Shown here: positions 7,071 to 14,367 of the stretch, piece by piece
Numbering within the stretch: position 1 is the first letter of the stretch
Layout: every line of letters begins with the position of its first letter
NCBI GenBank assembly: GCA_038251625.1
Contig: JBBSBE010000102.1
Location: forward strand, 1-14,367
DNA: 14,367 nt
Source: JBBQXK01 sp038251625
Lineage (GTDB): Bacteria > Pseudomonadota > Alphaproteobacteria > Rhodobacterales > Rhodobacteraceae
Direction of reading: 5' to 3'
Notes under the pieces: model-generated
The model's input: only the letters and a program-made list of their open reading frames with translations
What the model was told of the DNA's origin: nothing
The model's database searches: none
Translations under genes and position numbers: made by a program

Positions 7071-8030
7071 GTGGGCCCGATCCGACGCAGAACATTGATC
7101 GCGACGCTCGGCGCGACGGCACTCACGGGGTGCGTGCCCGCAGGCATCGCCATGCGGGGCGACGCGGGGCCACTTGAGGGCGGAATCGGTGGTACGGGCA
7201 TCGTGGGAACGCTGGCAGACTTTGGCAGCCTGATCGTGAACGGGCTGAGGGTTGAGCTGCCGGATCATGCGCGGATCTCAAACGGCTATGGCAGCATCTC
7301 CGCCTCGGCGCTGGCTGTGGGGCAGACCCTGGCAGTCGAAGCGACGATGCAGCGGGGAACGCCGGTTGCCGATTGGGTTCGGATCAGCCATCCGCTGGTC
7401 GGTCTGGTAGAGCGGGGCACGACCGCGCGGGGGGCCTTTACGGTCAACGGCATCACAGTCGTGCCGGAACCCGGCATGATCGGGCAGCCCCATCCTGGCA
7501 CACGTGCTGCCATCAGTGGTGTCTGGTCGGGCGCGCGCGTTATCGCAAGCCGGATCGATCAGGTCGGCAGCGGCGCGTCCGACCTGATCGCGGGCGATGC
7601 GCTGTCTGCCGAGGATGGCCGGTTGCAAGTCGGAGGCATGGTGACGGACCGCGCAGCAGGGGCGCCGAGGCTGCGCTATGTCACGGCGGTCGGGCGCTAT
7701 GCGGACGGTATTTTCCATGTGGAAACCTTGCAGGAAGGCCGCTTCTCCCGGGGGCTTCCGTGGCTTGCCAATCTTCTGGTAGAGGGCTTTCTGACGCCGA
7801 CAGACCAATCGCCGGGCCGCAGGATTTCCGGCCTCGGGCATTCTTTCGATGCGCAGGCGCAGGTTGTGGGCTTCGATGGCGTGCGCGGCCTTTTTGTCGG
7901 CGCTTACAACGGCCATTTCCGTGTCGAACGCGCGGCTGCGTTGCCGCAGGATTTGCGTTTGCGACGAGCGCTTGTGGCGCAAGCGGTCAGTGCACCGGGC
8001 GTGTTGGACTTCAGATCGACACGGCCTTAG
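7071..8030 (+). CDS. DUF5666 domain lipoprotein
   Basis: The protein has 319 residues, starting at GTG 7071 with AGAAGGAAG seven bases upstream and only two bases after the DUF6502 stop. The N-terminus MGPIRRRTLIATLG leads to lipobox L-T-G-C with Cys21, so it should be a lipoprotein. The mature part begins with GGIGGTGIVGTLADFGSL, a glycine-rich start followed by the G-x-hydrophobic-x-x-FGS-hydrophobic-x-VNG pattern of DUF5666. A second, similar unit follows at about residues 105-165 (GLVERGTTARGAFTVNGI), and beta-rich sequence continues to the end. The likely fold is a series of small beta domains in the periplasm. No enzymatic motif is visible. Its tight pairing with DUF6502 suggests a joint function with that cytoplasmic protein. 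Confidence 0.85.
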   Translation: MGPIRRRTLIATLGATALTGCVPAGIAMRGDAGPLEGGIGGTGIVGTLADFGSLIVNGLRVELPDHARISNGYGSISASALAVGQTLAVEATMQRGTPVADWVRISHPLVGLVERGTTARGAFTVNGITVVPEPGMIGQPHPGTRAAISGVWSGARVIASRIDQVGSGASDLIAGDALSAEDGRLQVGGMVTDRAAGAPRLRYVTAVGRYADGIFHVETLQEGRFSRGLPWLANLLVEGFLTPTDQSPGRRISGLGHSFDAQAQVVGFDGVRGLFVGAYNGHFRVERAAALPQDLRLRRALVAQAVSAPGVLDFRSTRP

Positions 8031-8045
8031 GCCGCTGGAAGCGGC
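8022..8045. terminator. Weak hairpins between convergent genes
   Basis: Two small, mutually exclusive hairpins lie where the DUF5666 gene meets the oppositely directed phosphatase gene. CGGCC/GGCCG (8022-8034) spans the stop codon, and GCCGCT/AGCGGC (8031-8045) has a three-base loop. Neither is followed by a good T-run, so any role in ending transcription is tentative. The rest of this 83-bp spacer shows nothing else clear. Confidence 0.3.
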
Positions 8046-8113
8046 GTCGAAAGCTAATATCTTTCAACAGCCTAAAGATGGGCTGCCATCCCGAAGCATT
8101 GCATGTTGTCCCT

Positions 8114-9391
8114 TCAGGCACCGCCATTGGCGCGGCCCTGCAGTGGGCGTCCGTCCAGCCGGTCCAAAGGCAGTTCCAGATGCTGCAGCATGGTGGGGGT
8201 CAGATCAACGATCGACGTCGCACTGGCGATCACACTGGACGCTGCAAAGCCGGAACCCACGGCGATCAGCACGGGGCTGCTCTCATATTGCCCGCGTCCA
8301 CCGTGCATGCCGCAGTGCAGTCGGCTTTCTTCTTCCTCTCGCGAAAAACGTGTGGCGAGGGCCGACAGGCCGGGCACGCCATTGATATTTGCATCCGGGG
8401 ATTTCGCCATGTCGATGGCCAGCAGATCGCCGCCGGGGATCTGGCCCAACTCTGTCAGTGTCTCGCCCTGAAAGACAGCGCCCACCCAGGATTGTTGCGA
8501 CAGCCAGTCGGCAACCTCTGCCCGCCGCCCCAAGGCTTCGCCTGCAAAATGCACAAAGGCACAACCGCCTTGCGGAACCACCATCAGATCGGTCGCGTCG
8601 CGCGCGGATTTGAACCCCGCCTCGAACAGGTGATGTTCCACCGGGATCACTTCGGCAATGGATTCGTGCCCGTGGTCCGAACCCACAATCAGCAGGACGT
8701 CATGTCCAGCATCGCGCAGCCGCTCGACCGCCTCGACCACGCGGCCCACCAGCGCATCCGCCTGCCGCAGCGCCTGAAGGTGCGCTGCGCTGCCAAGCGG
8801 CGCTGCGTGCATGGAAACGTCAGGTTCGGAAAGCCACAGCGTTGCGCTGGATGGTCGGTGTGTCATCAGCATGTCGATAAATCGATCCGTCACGGCGGTG
8901 TCGCCATCGATCCCCGGGCCGGCGCTCACAGGCGAAACGGCGTGGCGACCAGGGGCGTAGGACAGATGCCGATGAATCATATGCGCATGGCTTTCCCCGT
9001 CATGAAAGAACGCAGCACCCGGTGAGACGTTTGACCCGATGATGGCGCCCTGCAGCGTAGCCACCCGTTCGGCCAGTGCGGGCCGCATCAGGCCGCGGCC
9101 GAAATGGCTGCGGAATGTGTCGAAAAATTCGGGCTTGCCGGCATCATGCAATTCAAACCCCCCTTCGACCGGCAGGGCGACCGCATTGCCGCGCAACCCA
9201 TGTGATACGGGATGCGACCCGGTGGCGATGGAGGCCGATGACGCGCGCGTGGCTGACGGAAAGATGCCCTTGTGCGCAGCGCCCCATGCACCGGCCCGAC
9301 GCAACGCGGCCATGGTCGGCGTCGTCTCGTCCGTCACGAAATCGGGGCGGTTGCCGTCACAGATGACAAGCACGGCTATGGGATGGGGCAT
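8114..9391 (-). CDS. Alkaline phosphatase superfamily hydrolase (type I phosphodiesterase/nucleotide pyrophosphatase family)
   Basis: The protein has 425 residues; AAGGA eight bases before the ATG supports the start. The two-metal site of the NPP/alkaline phosphatase fold is complete: D12 in VLVICDGNRPDF; T48 in FPSATRA as the likely nucleophile, followed by the usual ATGSHP; D191 and H195 in EPDVSMH; D239 and H240 in GSDHGHE; H363 in GMHGG. Known enzymes of this family cleave phosphomonoesters, phosphodiesters or phosphonates. There is no signal peptide (MPHPIAVLVICDG goes straight into the first beta strand), so it should act in the cytoplasm. It is the last gene of the ABC-importer operon, 15 bases after the metallophosphoesterase. 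A role in degrading the imported phosphoester is inferred from this context. Confidence 0.88.
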   Translation of the reverse strand: MPHPIAVLVICDGNRPDFVTDETTPTMAALRRAGAWGAAHKGIFPSATRASSASIATGSHPVSHGLRGNAVALPVEGGFELHDAGKPEFFDTFRSHFGRGLMRPALAERVATLQGAIIGSNVSPGAAFFHDGESHAHMIHRHLSYAPGRHAVSPVSAGPGIDGDTAVTDRFIDMLMTHRPSSATLWLSEPDVSMHAAPLGSAAHLQALRQADALVGRVVEAVERLRDAGHDVLLIVGSDHGHESIAEVIPVEHHLFEAGFKSARDATDLMVVPQGGCAFVHFAGEALGRRAEVADWLSQQSWVGAVFQGETLTELGQIPGGDLLAIDMAKSPDANINGVPGLSALATRFSREEEESRLHCGMHGGRGQYESSPVLIAVGSGFAASSVIASATSIVDLTPTMLQHLELPLDRLDGRPLQGRANGGA

Positions 9392-9406
9392 CGTCAGGGT
9401 CCTTGG

Positions 9407-10291
9407 TTAAAAGAGGGGGGTGGTCAGCGCGCGCGGCGGCAGTGTGGTGGTGGTCTTGGCCAGCTCGGCCCAGTTCGACACGTCATGAGAGATGAACAGG
9501 CGCGGGCGGATCACGTCGTGCCGCAGGATCAGACCGTCATAGGTCCAGCGCAGATAACCGGTTCTGACAGCCTGAGGATCGTTCTGCGGCAGCAACGCCG
9601 CGTTGACGAAAGAGGTACCGGGCGCGGTAACGATCTGCATACCGCGATGGGATGCAACCGAATGGCGGTGAATGTGCCCGGCAGCGATGGACACGACACC
9701 GCCGTTGGCACAGCGGTCGAGGAACCAGCGGCGGGGTTCGGGCAAGATGCAATGGGTTGAGATTGCGGTGTCATCGGGCCCTGTCGCAAATGGCGGCATA
9801 TGGACAAACACCATCACCGCACGGCCTTCCCGTGCCTGCAATACGCTTTCAAGAAAAAGGGCCTGTTCGGCCTCATCAGGATGACCGGAACCCATGAGCG
9901 CGGTTTCCAGCCCTACCAGCCGCAGCCGGGTTTGGCCCTTTTCCAGATCTTGAACCCACCACGACGGCCCGACATGCCGACGCCAAGCCGCGAGGCGGGC
10001 GTCGGTGATCGGCTGGCCCAAACGTGCGGCGATGGGGGCCTCTCCGGTATCGTGATTGCCGGGAATGGCGCGCCACGGCACCGGCAGGGCGGCGTGGCAC
10101 CGGGCGGCGAAGGCCAGATCGTCGGGGTTGGCGGGCCCGTTGAAGGAAAGGTCGCCGGAATTGACGACCAACTCCGGCGGGTCGTTGCGCATGGCATCCA
10201 GAAAGACCGGCCAGTTGGCCGTAAACCAAGCGTGCGTTTCCGACAGATGCGTGTCGGAGACCTGCACGATGGTCAGGGACTGGCCTGTCAT
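9407..10291 (-). CDS. Calcineurin-like metallophosphoesterase (class III cyclic-nucleotide/glycerophosphodiesterase-like)
   Basis: The protein has 294 residues with every metal-binding motif of the family: D13-x-H15 in VSDTHL, D47 in SGDLS, GNHD at 78-81, H164 in FVHMPP, and H206-x-H208 in AGHIHRH. The layout resembles CpdA/GpdQ-type phosphodiesterases, dimetal enzymes that cleave cyclic nucleotides or glycerophosphodiesters. No signal peptide is present, so it is predicted to be cytoplasmic. The start ATG lies four bases after the stop of the binding-protein gene. The ribosome binding site is poor (AGGT inside the end of that gene), which suggests translational coupling. Within the operon it would be a second, mechanistically different phosphodiesterase beside the GDPD; the exact substrate cannot be read from sequence. 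Confidence 0.9.
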   Translation of the reverse strand: MTGQSLTIVQVSDTHLSETHAWFTANWPVFLDAMRNDPPELVVNSGDLSFNGPANPDDLAFAARCHAALPVPWRAIPGNHDTGEAPIAARLGQPITDARLAAWRRHVGPSWWVQDLEKGQTRLRLVGLETALMGSGHPDEAEQALFLESVLQAREGRAVMVFVHMPPFATGPDDTAISTHCILPEPRRWFLDRCANGGVVSIAAGHIHRHSVASHRGMQIVTAPGTSFVNAALLPQNDPQAVRTGYLRWTYDGLILRHDVIRPRLFISHDVSNWAELAKTTTTLPPRALTTPLF

Positions 10292-10295
10292 TGGA

Positions 10296-11864
10296 TCAGA
10301 CCTGCGGGAAGGTCAGGTTGTCGGGGCGCAGGTCCATGAAGTAGAAAGTCGTGGGCCGCCAGCCGATTTCCTTGCGGATCGCGTAGGCCTCGAACGGCTG
10401 ATAGAGGATCGTGCCGGGCGCTTCCGTTTCCCACTCGTCCAGCATCTTGACGAACAGCGCCTTGCGCTTCGCGGGGTCGGTTTCGGCCTCAAGTGCGTGG
10501 CCAGCCTCGTTAAAGGCCGCGCGGGATTCTGGTGCCCAGATATCCTTCACCTGAATTTCGCCGCCCGGACCCCACGCGATCCAAAGCGCCCCCAACGGAT
10601 CGGGCAGGCGGGTCGAGTTGGACCAGTTGAAGATCTGCGCCTTGCCCTCTTCACGCATCTGGGCGCCGGTCTCCACCACTTCCAGCAGGGCGTTGATCCC
10701 AACGGCCTTCCACATTTCGACCATCACCTGGGCGGCTTCCAGCGCGTTGGTGTAGTAGGCGGGCTGGGTGCGATAGGTGATCGGCTGTCCAGCGTAACCG
10801 GCCTCAGCCAGCAGTGCCTTGGCCTTTTCGGGGTCGAAGGGCAGCTTGCGGTCTTCGACGAACATCTGACCGTATTCAGGGTAGTTGTGGCTGCGCGGCA
10901 CCTCGGCCTTGCCGAGCCAAAGCGTATCGACCAGTTTCTGACGGTCGATGGCGTAGGACAGGGCCTGACGGATGCGGCGATCCGACAGCAGGGCATCGTG
11001 GTTGTCGAACACCAGAACATGGCTGTTGGCCAGCACGACCGACCGGATTTCGATATCGTCAAAGCTTTCGATTACCTCTACCTGATCGGGTGGCACGTTG
11101 GTAATCAGATCAAATTCGCCCGACACAAGGCCCGCCACGCGCGCCGCGAGTTCCGGTACGGCCTGGAAGGTGACCATCGAGGCCGTGGGTGTGCCCATGA
11201 AATAGTCATCAAACGCCGCGAGAACCGTGGCCTGACTTTGGTCATGTGAGACAACTCTGTAAGGGCCGGTGGCAACAGGGGCCAGCGAATAGGCATCAAA
11301 GCCCATTTCTTCATAGGCGCGCTTGTTCACGATCCAGGCGCACCATGAGGCGAGGCGCTGTTCCAGCAGGACATCTGGCACCTTGGTGGTAAAGCGGACT
11401 GTGTAGCGATCGATAGGATCCACGGCCTTCAGGATGCCGAAATAGGGCTTCCCTCCGGGGATGGTGGCGTTTTCGCCGTAAAGGCGGCCTTCGGCAAAGG
11501 TGTAGGCCACATCGTCCGAGGTCAACTCGTCGCCGTTATGGAACTTCACGCCCTCACGCAGGGTCACGATCAGCTCTGACGGGCTGACACGCTCCCATTT
11601 CGTTGCCAGATGTGGCTTGAGTTCTGAACCGCCGCCATCGGGCGAGCCCAGGAAATCGCGCCGGATCAGCGTGTCAAAGATCGAATAGGTCACGCGGGTG
11701 CCGACATTCGACAACTCACGCGCGGGTTCCAGTGTGGCGGGCAGCGCGGCCACGGCGACGGTGAATTCGGGGCGTGCGCCTTGGGCAAAGCCGGGGAGGG
11801 CCACGGCGGCAAAGGGCAGCGCGGCCGCCGTTTGCAACAGGGTTCTGCGGGATAGTCCGGTCAT
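10296..11864 (-). CDS. ABC transporter substrate-binding protein, family 5 (DppA/OppA type), Tat signal
   Basis: The protein has 522 residues. The N-terminus has a twin-arginine motif (SRRTLLQ), a hydrophobic core and a probable cleavage site near GFAQ-GA (residues 25-29), so it is exported folded to the periplasm. The mature part carries the family-5 signature: LATKWERVSPSELIVTL, then LREGVKFHNGDELTSDDVAYTF at about residues 100-125, and further conserved blocks (ALSYAIDRQKLV). The length is normal for the family. It lies one base downstream of the GDPD stop with its own good ribosome binding site (CAGGAGA). Family members bind peptides, nickel, glutathione, opines or sugar phosphodiesters such as agrocinopines. 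The phosphoesterase neighbours argue for an organophosphate ligand here, but that is inference. Confidence 0.93.
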   Translation of the reverse strand: MTGLSRRTLLQTAAALPFAAVALPGFAQGARPEFTVAVAALPATLEPARELSNVGTRVTYSIFDTLIRRDFLGSPDGGGSELKPHLATKWERVSPSELIVTLREGVKFHNGDELTSDDVAYTFAEGRLYGENATIPGGKPYFGILKAVDPIDRYTVRFTTKVPDVLLEQRLASWCAWIVNKRAYEEMGFDAYSLAPVATGPYRVVSHDQSQATVLAAFDDYFMGTPTASMVTFQAVPELAARVAGLVSGEFDLITNVPPDQVEVIESFDDIEIRSVVLANSHVLVFDNHDALLSDRRIRQALSYAIDRQKLVDTLWLGKAEVPRSHNYPEYGQMFVEDRKLPFDPEKAKALLAEAGYAGQPITYRTQPAYYTNALEAAQVMVEMWKAVGINALLEVVETGAQMREEGKAQIFNWSNSTRLPDPLGALWIAWGPGGEIQVKDIWAPESRAAFNEAGHALEAETDPAKRKALFVKMLDEWETEAPGTILYQPFEAYAIRKEIGWRPTTFYFMDLRPDNLTFPQV

Positions 11865-11865
11865 G

Positions 11866-12624
11866 TCAGGTCTCCTGATCTGGGGCTTGGGAAAAGGGCG
11901 GATGGGCGGTTCGCACCGCCAGTCCGGGGTCGTTCAGCATCACCGCCTGTGGTTTGCGGTCGAAAAGGGCGGTGAGAGTTTCACGGTCGATGATCCCGAC
12001 CGATCGTGCCGTGGGCTGGCCCGTCATGATTACGACATTCAGGCCAAGGGCGCGCAGCCGGGCGATCGCTTTTGCAGTCGCATCCTTCTGCCAAAGACGC
12101 GCCCATGTGCCGCCGTGGGCCGCGAGCATGGGATAATCGGACGGGTCAGCAAAAAGGCCAAGGCGCGGCCAGTCGGGCAGGTGCGATTGCAATATGCGAA
12201 CAGCGTCAGGGCTGCGCAGACCAAGGGCGACGCGCCCGTTGGCGGGGATTGGCGCCAAGGTGTCGGCCATGGCGGTCAGGTCACTGGCTGCTGTCAACTT
12301 GATGTCGAGCAATAGCAGGGCCTGCGGCACAACCTGCGCTGCAACCTCGGCAATGGTGCAAAGGGCGGGGTGCAAGCCGCGCGCCTGTGCCAGCGTCAGG
12401 TCGCAAAGCCGCCGGTCGTCCTCACAGAGACGCGCGAAATCGGCGTCATGACAAGCAACTGGCACGGCATCTGCTGTCAGCCGCACATCCGTTTCAATGA
12501 AGTCCGCGCCCGCCGCGATGGCCCCGGCAAACGCCGCCTGGCTATTTTCGGGCCAATTCCGGCTGTCGCCGCGATGGGCACCGATCAGGATGCGTGCCGG
12601 GTGATGAGCGGGCCAGCGGTCCAT
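11866..12624 (-). CDS. Glycerophosphodiester phosphodiesterase family protein
   Basis: The protein has 252 residues. I place the start at ATG 12622-12624, which shares its A with the TGA of the upstream permease gene. The frame stays open further upstream, but that part overlaps the permease and has no GDPD similarity. Motifs follow the GDPD order: GAHRGDSRNWPENSQAAF (H17-R18, PEN), GADFIETDVRLT (E44, D46), VACHDADF (catalytic H59) and LLLLDIKL (D107-x-K109, where many relatives have E-x-K). These enzymes split glycerophosphodiesters into glycerol-3-phosphate and an alcohol. Without a signal peptide it should be cytoplasmic, like UgpQ. Its place between the permease genes and the binding-protein gene of a dpp-type importer resembles the agrocinopine operon logic (AccF), which is the best clue to its job. 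Confidence 0.92.
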   Translation of the reverse strand: MDRWPAHHPARILIGAHRGDSRNWPENSQAAFAGAIAAGADFIETDVRLTADAVPVACHDADFARLCEDDRRLCDLTLAQARGLHPALCTIAEVAAQVVPQALLLLDIKLTAASDLTAMADTLAPIPANGRVALGLRSPDAVRILQSHLPDWPRLGLFADPSDYPMLAAHGGTWARLWQKDATAKAIARLRALGLNVVIMTGQPTARSVGIIDRETLTALFDRKPQAVMLNDPGLAVRTAHPPFSQAPDQET

Positions 12625-13481
12625 CAATCGCGCCCCACCGTCGGGTCTAGCTGGTCGCGCAGCCAGTCGCCAAAAAGGCTCATCGCAAGGGTGGTCAGGA
12701 AAATCACCAGCCCCGGCAGCACCGCGATCCACCACGCGTTCAACAGATACCGCCGCCCCTCGCCCAGCATCAGCCCCAGCGAGGCATTGGGCGGCTGGAT
12801 CCCAAGACCAAGGAACGACAGCGAGGTTTCCAGCAGGATCGTGCCGGGAAAGTTCAGCGTGGCCTGCACCACGAGAGCCGCCATGATATTGGGCAGAAGA
12901 TGGCGGAACACGACGCGCCCCGAGGTTGCCCCCAACCCCTCGACCGCGCGGATGTAGTCGGCGTTCTGTTCGGAAAGCACCAGCCCGCGGGCCAGGCGGG
13001 CATAACGCTCCCACCCCTCCAGGCTGACCAGAATGATGAACATTATCAGGTTGTTACCAAAGAACGCCAGAAATGTGATCGCGATGAAGAGCGACGGCAA
13101 TGCCGTCTGCACATCCGTCAACATCATGGCGACAAGGTCGAAAAACCCGCGCAATCGCCCCGCTGCAAGGCCGATCAACGTGCCGCAGACCGCCCCGATC
13201 AGCGTGCCCACGATGGCAATCAGGATCGAGGTGCGCAGCGCATAGATCAACCGGCTGAGCATGTCGCGGCCCAGATTGTCGGTGCCAAGCGGATGGCCCC
13301 AATCGCCGCCCCATCCCAAAGGGGGCTGAAACCGGGCGGTCAGGTCTTGTGTGGTGTAATGCTGCGGGGCCAGCACACCGGCCAAGAGGGCAATGACCAT
13401 CATCGCGCCCAGCCAGATCAGGCAGATCCGGATCATCAGCGGCATGCCGCGCCGCGCCCTTGGGGGTGCAATCACGCTCAT
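12624..13481 (-). CDS. ABC transporter permease, DppC/OppC type
   Basis: The protein has 285 residues, with a first membrane helix at about 17-38, the hallmark HPLGTDNLGRDMLSRLIYA (63-81) that precedes the permease core, then further helices at about 85-107, 128-152, 198-225 and 248-271. The cytoplasmic EAA loop that docks the ATPase is seen at 174-198 (ADYIRAVEGLGATS, then HLLPN). Length and layout are normal for the OppC/DppC family of the peptide/nickel importer group. The gene overlaps the end of the DppB-type gene by four bases (ATGA) and shares one base with the GDPD start, so the three are translationally coupled. It forms the membrane channel together with its DppB-type neighbour. Confidence 0.95.
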   Translation of the reverse strand: MSVIAPPRARRGMPLMIRICLIWLGAMMVIALLAGVLAPQHYTTQDLTARFQPPLGWGGDWGHPLGTDNLGRDMLSRLIYALRTSILIAIVGTLIGAVCGTLIGLAAGRLRGFFDLVAMMLTDVQTALPSLFIAITFLAFFGNNLIMFIILVSLEGWERYARLARGLVLSEQNADYIRAVEGLGATSGRVVFRHLLPNIMAALVVQATLNFPGTILLETSLSFLGLGIQPPNASLGLMLGEGRRYLLNAWWIAVLPGLVIFLTTLAMSLFGDWLRDQLDPTVGRD

Positions 13482-14367
13482 GCGCCGCCCCCAAGGGTGC
13501 GGGCCATGCTGACCTTTGGGTCGATCAGGGCGTGCAGCACATCGACGAACAGGTTTGCGATCACGATGATGCCGGTGATCATAAGGATCACGCCCTGCAC
13601 TACCGGCAGGTCGCGTTGTGACACGCTGTCGACCAGCAAGCGCCCAAGGCCGGGCCAGGCAAAGATTGTCTCGGTCACAACAGCGCCCGACAGCACAAGG
13701 CCGATCTCGATCCCGAAGAACATCAACAGCGGCACGGCGGCATTGGGCAGGGCATGGCGCAAGATCACCATCAGTTGCCCGACACCCTTGGCTTTGGCGG
13801 TGCGGATGAAGGGGCGGCCCATCACCTCAAGCATCGCCGTGCGGGCAAAGCGCGCGACCCGCCCGGCAAGTGGCAGGGCGAGGGTGACGGTGGGAAGGAT
13901 CAGATGGGTCAGCGACTTTGCGCCAGACGAGGGCAGGATGCGCAATTGCAGCGCAAACAGGAGGATCATCAGGATGCCCAGAAAGAACACCGGCATCGAA
14001 TAGCCCAGGACCGCCCCAGCCATCAGCGCCCGGTCTGTGAAGGTGCCGCGCCTCAGCGCCGCCGCGATGCCCAGCGTCAGGCCCAAAAGCGTTGCCACAA
14101 ACAGCGCGCTGCCCCCGAGCAGCAGGGTTCGCGGCATTGTTTCTAGCACAAGGTCCAGCACCGGGCGGCGGCTGGCGAAGGAATATCCGAAATCGCCACG
14201 CGACACGTTTTCCAGCCAGATCGTGTATTGCAGAAGGATCGGCCGATCCAGCCCCCAGGCCTCGCGGTAAGATTGCACAACATCGGGCGGTGTTTCGGGT
14301 GGCAGCAACTGCTCGGCCGGGTCGCCTGCCGTGCGCAGGACGACGAATACCAGCGTCACGCAGAACA
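13478..14367 (-). CDS. ABC transporter permease, DppB/OppB type (5' end beyond window)
   Basis: The gene is partial: the frame is open to the right edge of the window and the start codon lies outside. The visible 296 residues begin in the first membrane helix (VTLVFVVLRTAGDPAEQLL), followed by YREAWGLDRPILLQY and RGDFGYSFASRRPV, features of DppB-type permeases in the periplasmic loop, then the permease core with several helices. The EAA-type loop is IRTAKAKGVGQ, then HALPNA, and GAVVTETIFAWPGLGRLL comes near the end. A GTG at 14359 could be read as a start but would cut the first helix in half, so I take it as internal. With the DppC-type partner it forms the transmembrane dimer. The ATPase genes are absent here and are expected upstream, beyond the window edge. 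Confidence 0.93.
   Translation of the reverse strand, partial: FCVTLVFVVLRTAGDPAEQLLPPETPPDVVQSYREAWGLDRPILLQYTIWLENVSRGDFGYSFASRRPVLDLVLETMPRTLLLGGSALFVATLLGLTLGIAAALRRGTFTDRALMAGAVLGYSMPVFFLGILMILLFALQLRILPSSGAKSLTHLILPTVTLALPLAGRVARFARTAMLEVMGRPFIRTAKAKGVGQLMVILRHALPNAAVPLLMFFGIEIGLVLSGAVVTETIFAWPGLGRLLVDSVSQRDLPVVQGVILMITGIIVIANLFVDVLHALIDPKVSMARTLGGGA

Noticed and set aside
7373..9025. Plus-strand open frame of 550 codons
   Set aside because: It overlaps two well-supported genes (the DUF5666 lipoprotein and, antisense, the NPP-family hydrolase) and has no motif of its own. It is a by-product of GC-rich codon use.
10056..11249. Plus-strand open frame of 397 codons
   Set aside because: It is antisense to the metallophosphoesterase and binding-protein genes, both with complete motifs, and shows no family features.
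12625..13014. N-terminal extension of the GDPD frame
   Set aside because: It lies wholly inside the DppC-type permease gene, lacks GDPD similarity, and the ATG at 12624 is coupled to the permease stop.
12900..14003. Plus-strand open frame of 367 codons
   Set aside because: It is antisense to both permease genes; the low-complexity, Arg/Gln-rich translation is a shadow.
14357..14359. GTG as start of the DppB-type permease
   Set aside because: It would remove half of the first membrane helix; the frame continues to the window edge, so the gene is partial.
1..14367. tRNA, rRNA, CRISPR array or insertion sequence
   Set aside because: I looked for cloverleaf-like folds, regularly spaced repeats, transposase motifs and terminal inverted repeats and found none that hold up, even in the decayed region where an IS would have been expected.

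Overview
The window reads as a chromosomal segment of a GC-rich alphaproteobacterium, most likely a member of the Rhodobacterales (roseobacter group). The pointers are a C-terminal VPLPA-CTERM-type sorting tail, a DUF6502/DUF5666 gene pair next to a small fasciclin lipoprotein, and Tat- or lipobox-type signal peptides. This placement is inferred from gene content; no 16S rRNA or other marker gene is present.

Layout. (1) Positions 1-1178 hold no gene I can recognise. (2) 1179-2348 (+) is a secreted serine hydrolase of the beta-lactamase/penicillin-binding fold with an exosortase-type tail, followed by a strong hairpin at 2445-2484. (3) 2688-4640 (+) is a row of four broken genes: an FAD-dependent dehydrogenase, a short-chain dehydrogenase/reductase, a family-3 solute-binding protein and the FCD domain of a GntR regulator. 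Frameshifts and large internal deletions run through them. They are followed on the minus strand by the remains of a Lrp/AsnC regulator (4757-5065) and an unrecognised open frame with one stop (5242-5553). Together they look like the remains of a deleted catabolic and transport cluster. (4) 5597-8030 has a minus-strand fasciclin lipoprotein, a divergent 98-bp spacer with a perfect 10-bp-arm palindrome, and a plus-strand DUF6502 plus DUF5666-lipoprotein pair in tight operon spacing. (5) 8114-14367 (-) is one compact operon, read from the right edge: a DppB-type permease (cut by the window edge), a DppC-type permease, a glycerophosphodiester phosphodiesterase, a Tat-type family-5 solute-binding protein, a calcineurin-like metallophosphoesterase and an NPP/alkaline-phosphatase-family hydrolase. 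Neighbouring genes overlap or lie within 15 bp of each other.

How they may work together. The best candidate for an undescribed system is region 5. It is an oligopeptide-family ABC importer whose operon carries three different phosphoesterases, none with a visible export signal. The simplest reading is uptake of an organic phosphodiester followed by stepwise hydrolysis in the cytoplasm. The known parallel is agrocinopine uptake in Agrobacterium, where a dpp-type importer (AccA-E) works with a GDPD-like enzyme (AccF) and a phosphatase (AccG). The ATPase genes are not in the window and would be expected beyond the right edge. Region 4 is a small conserved-unknown module. Region 3 is a record of gene decay.
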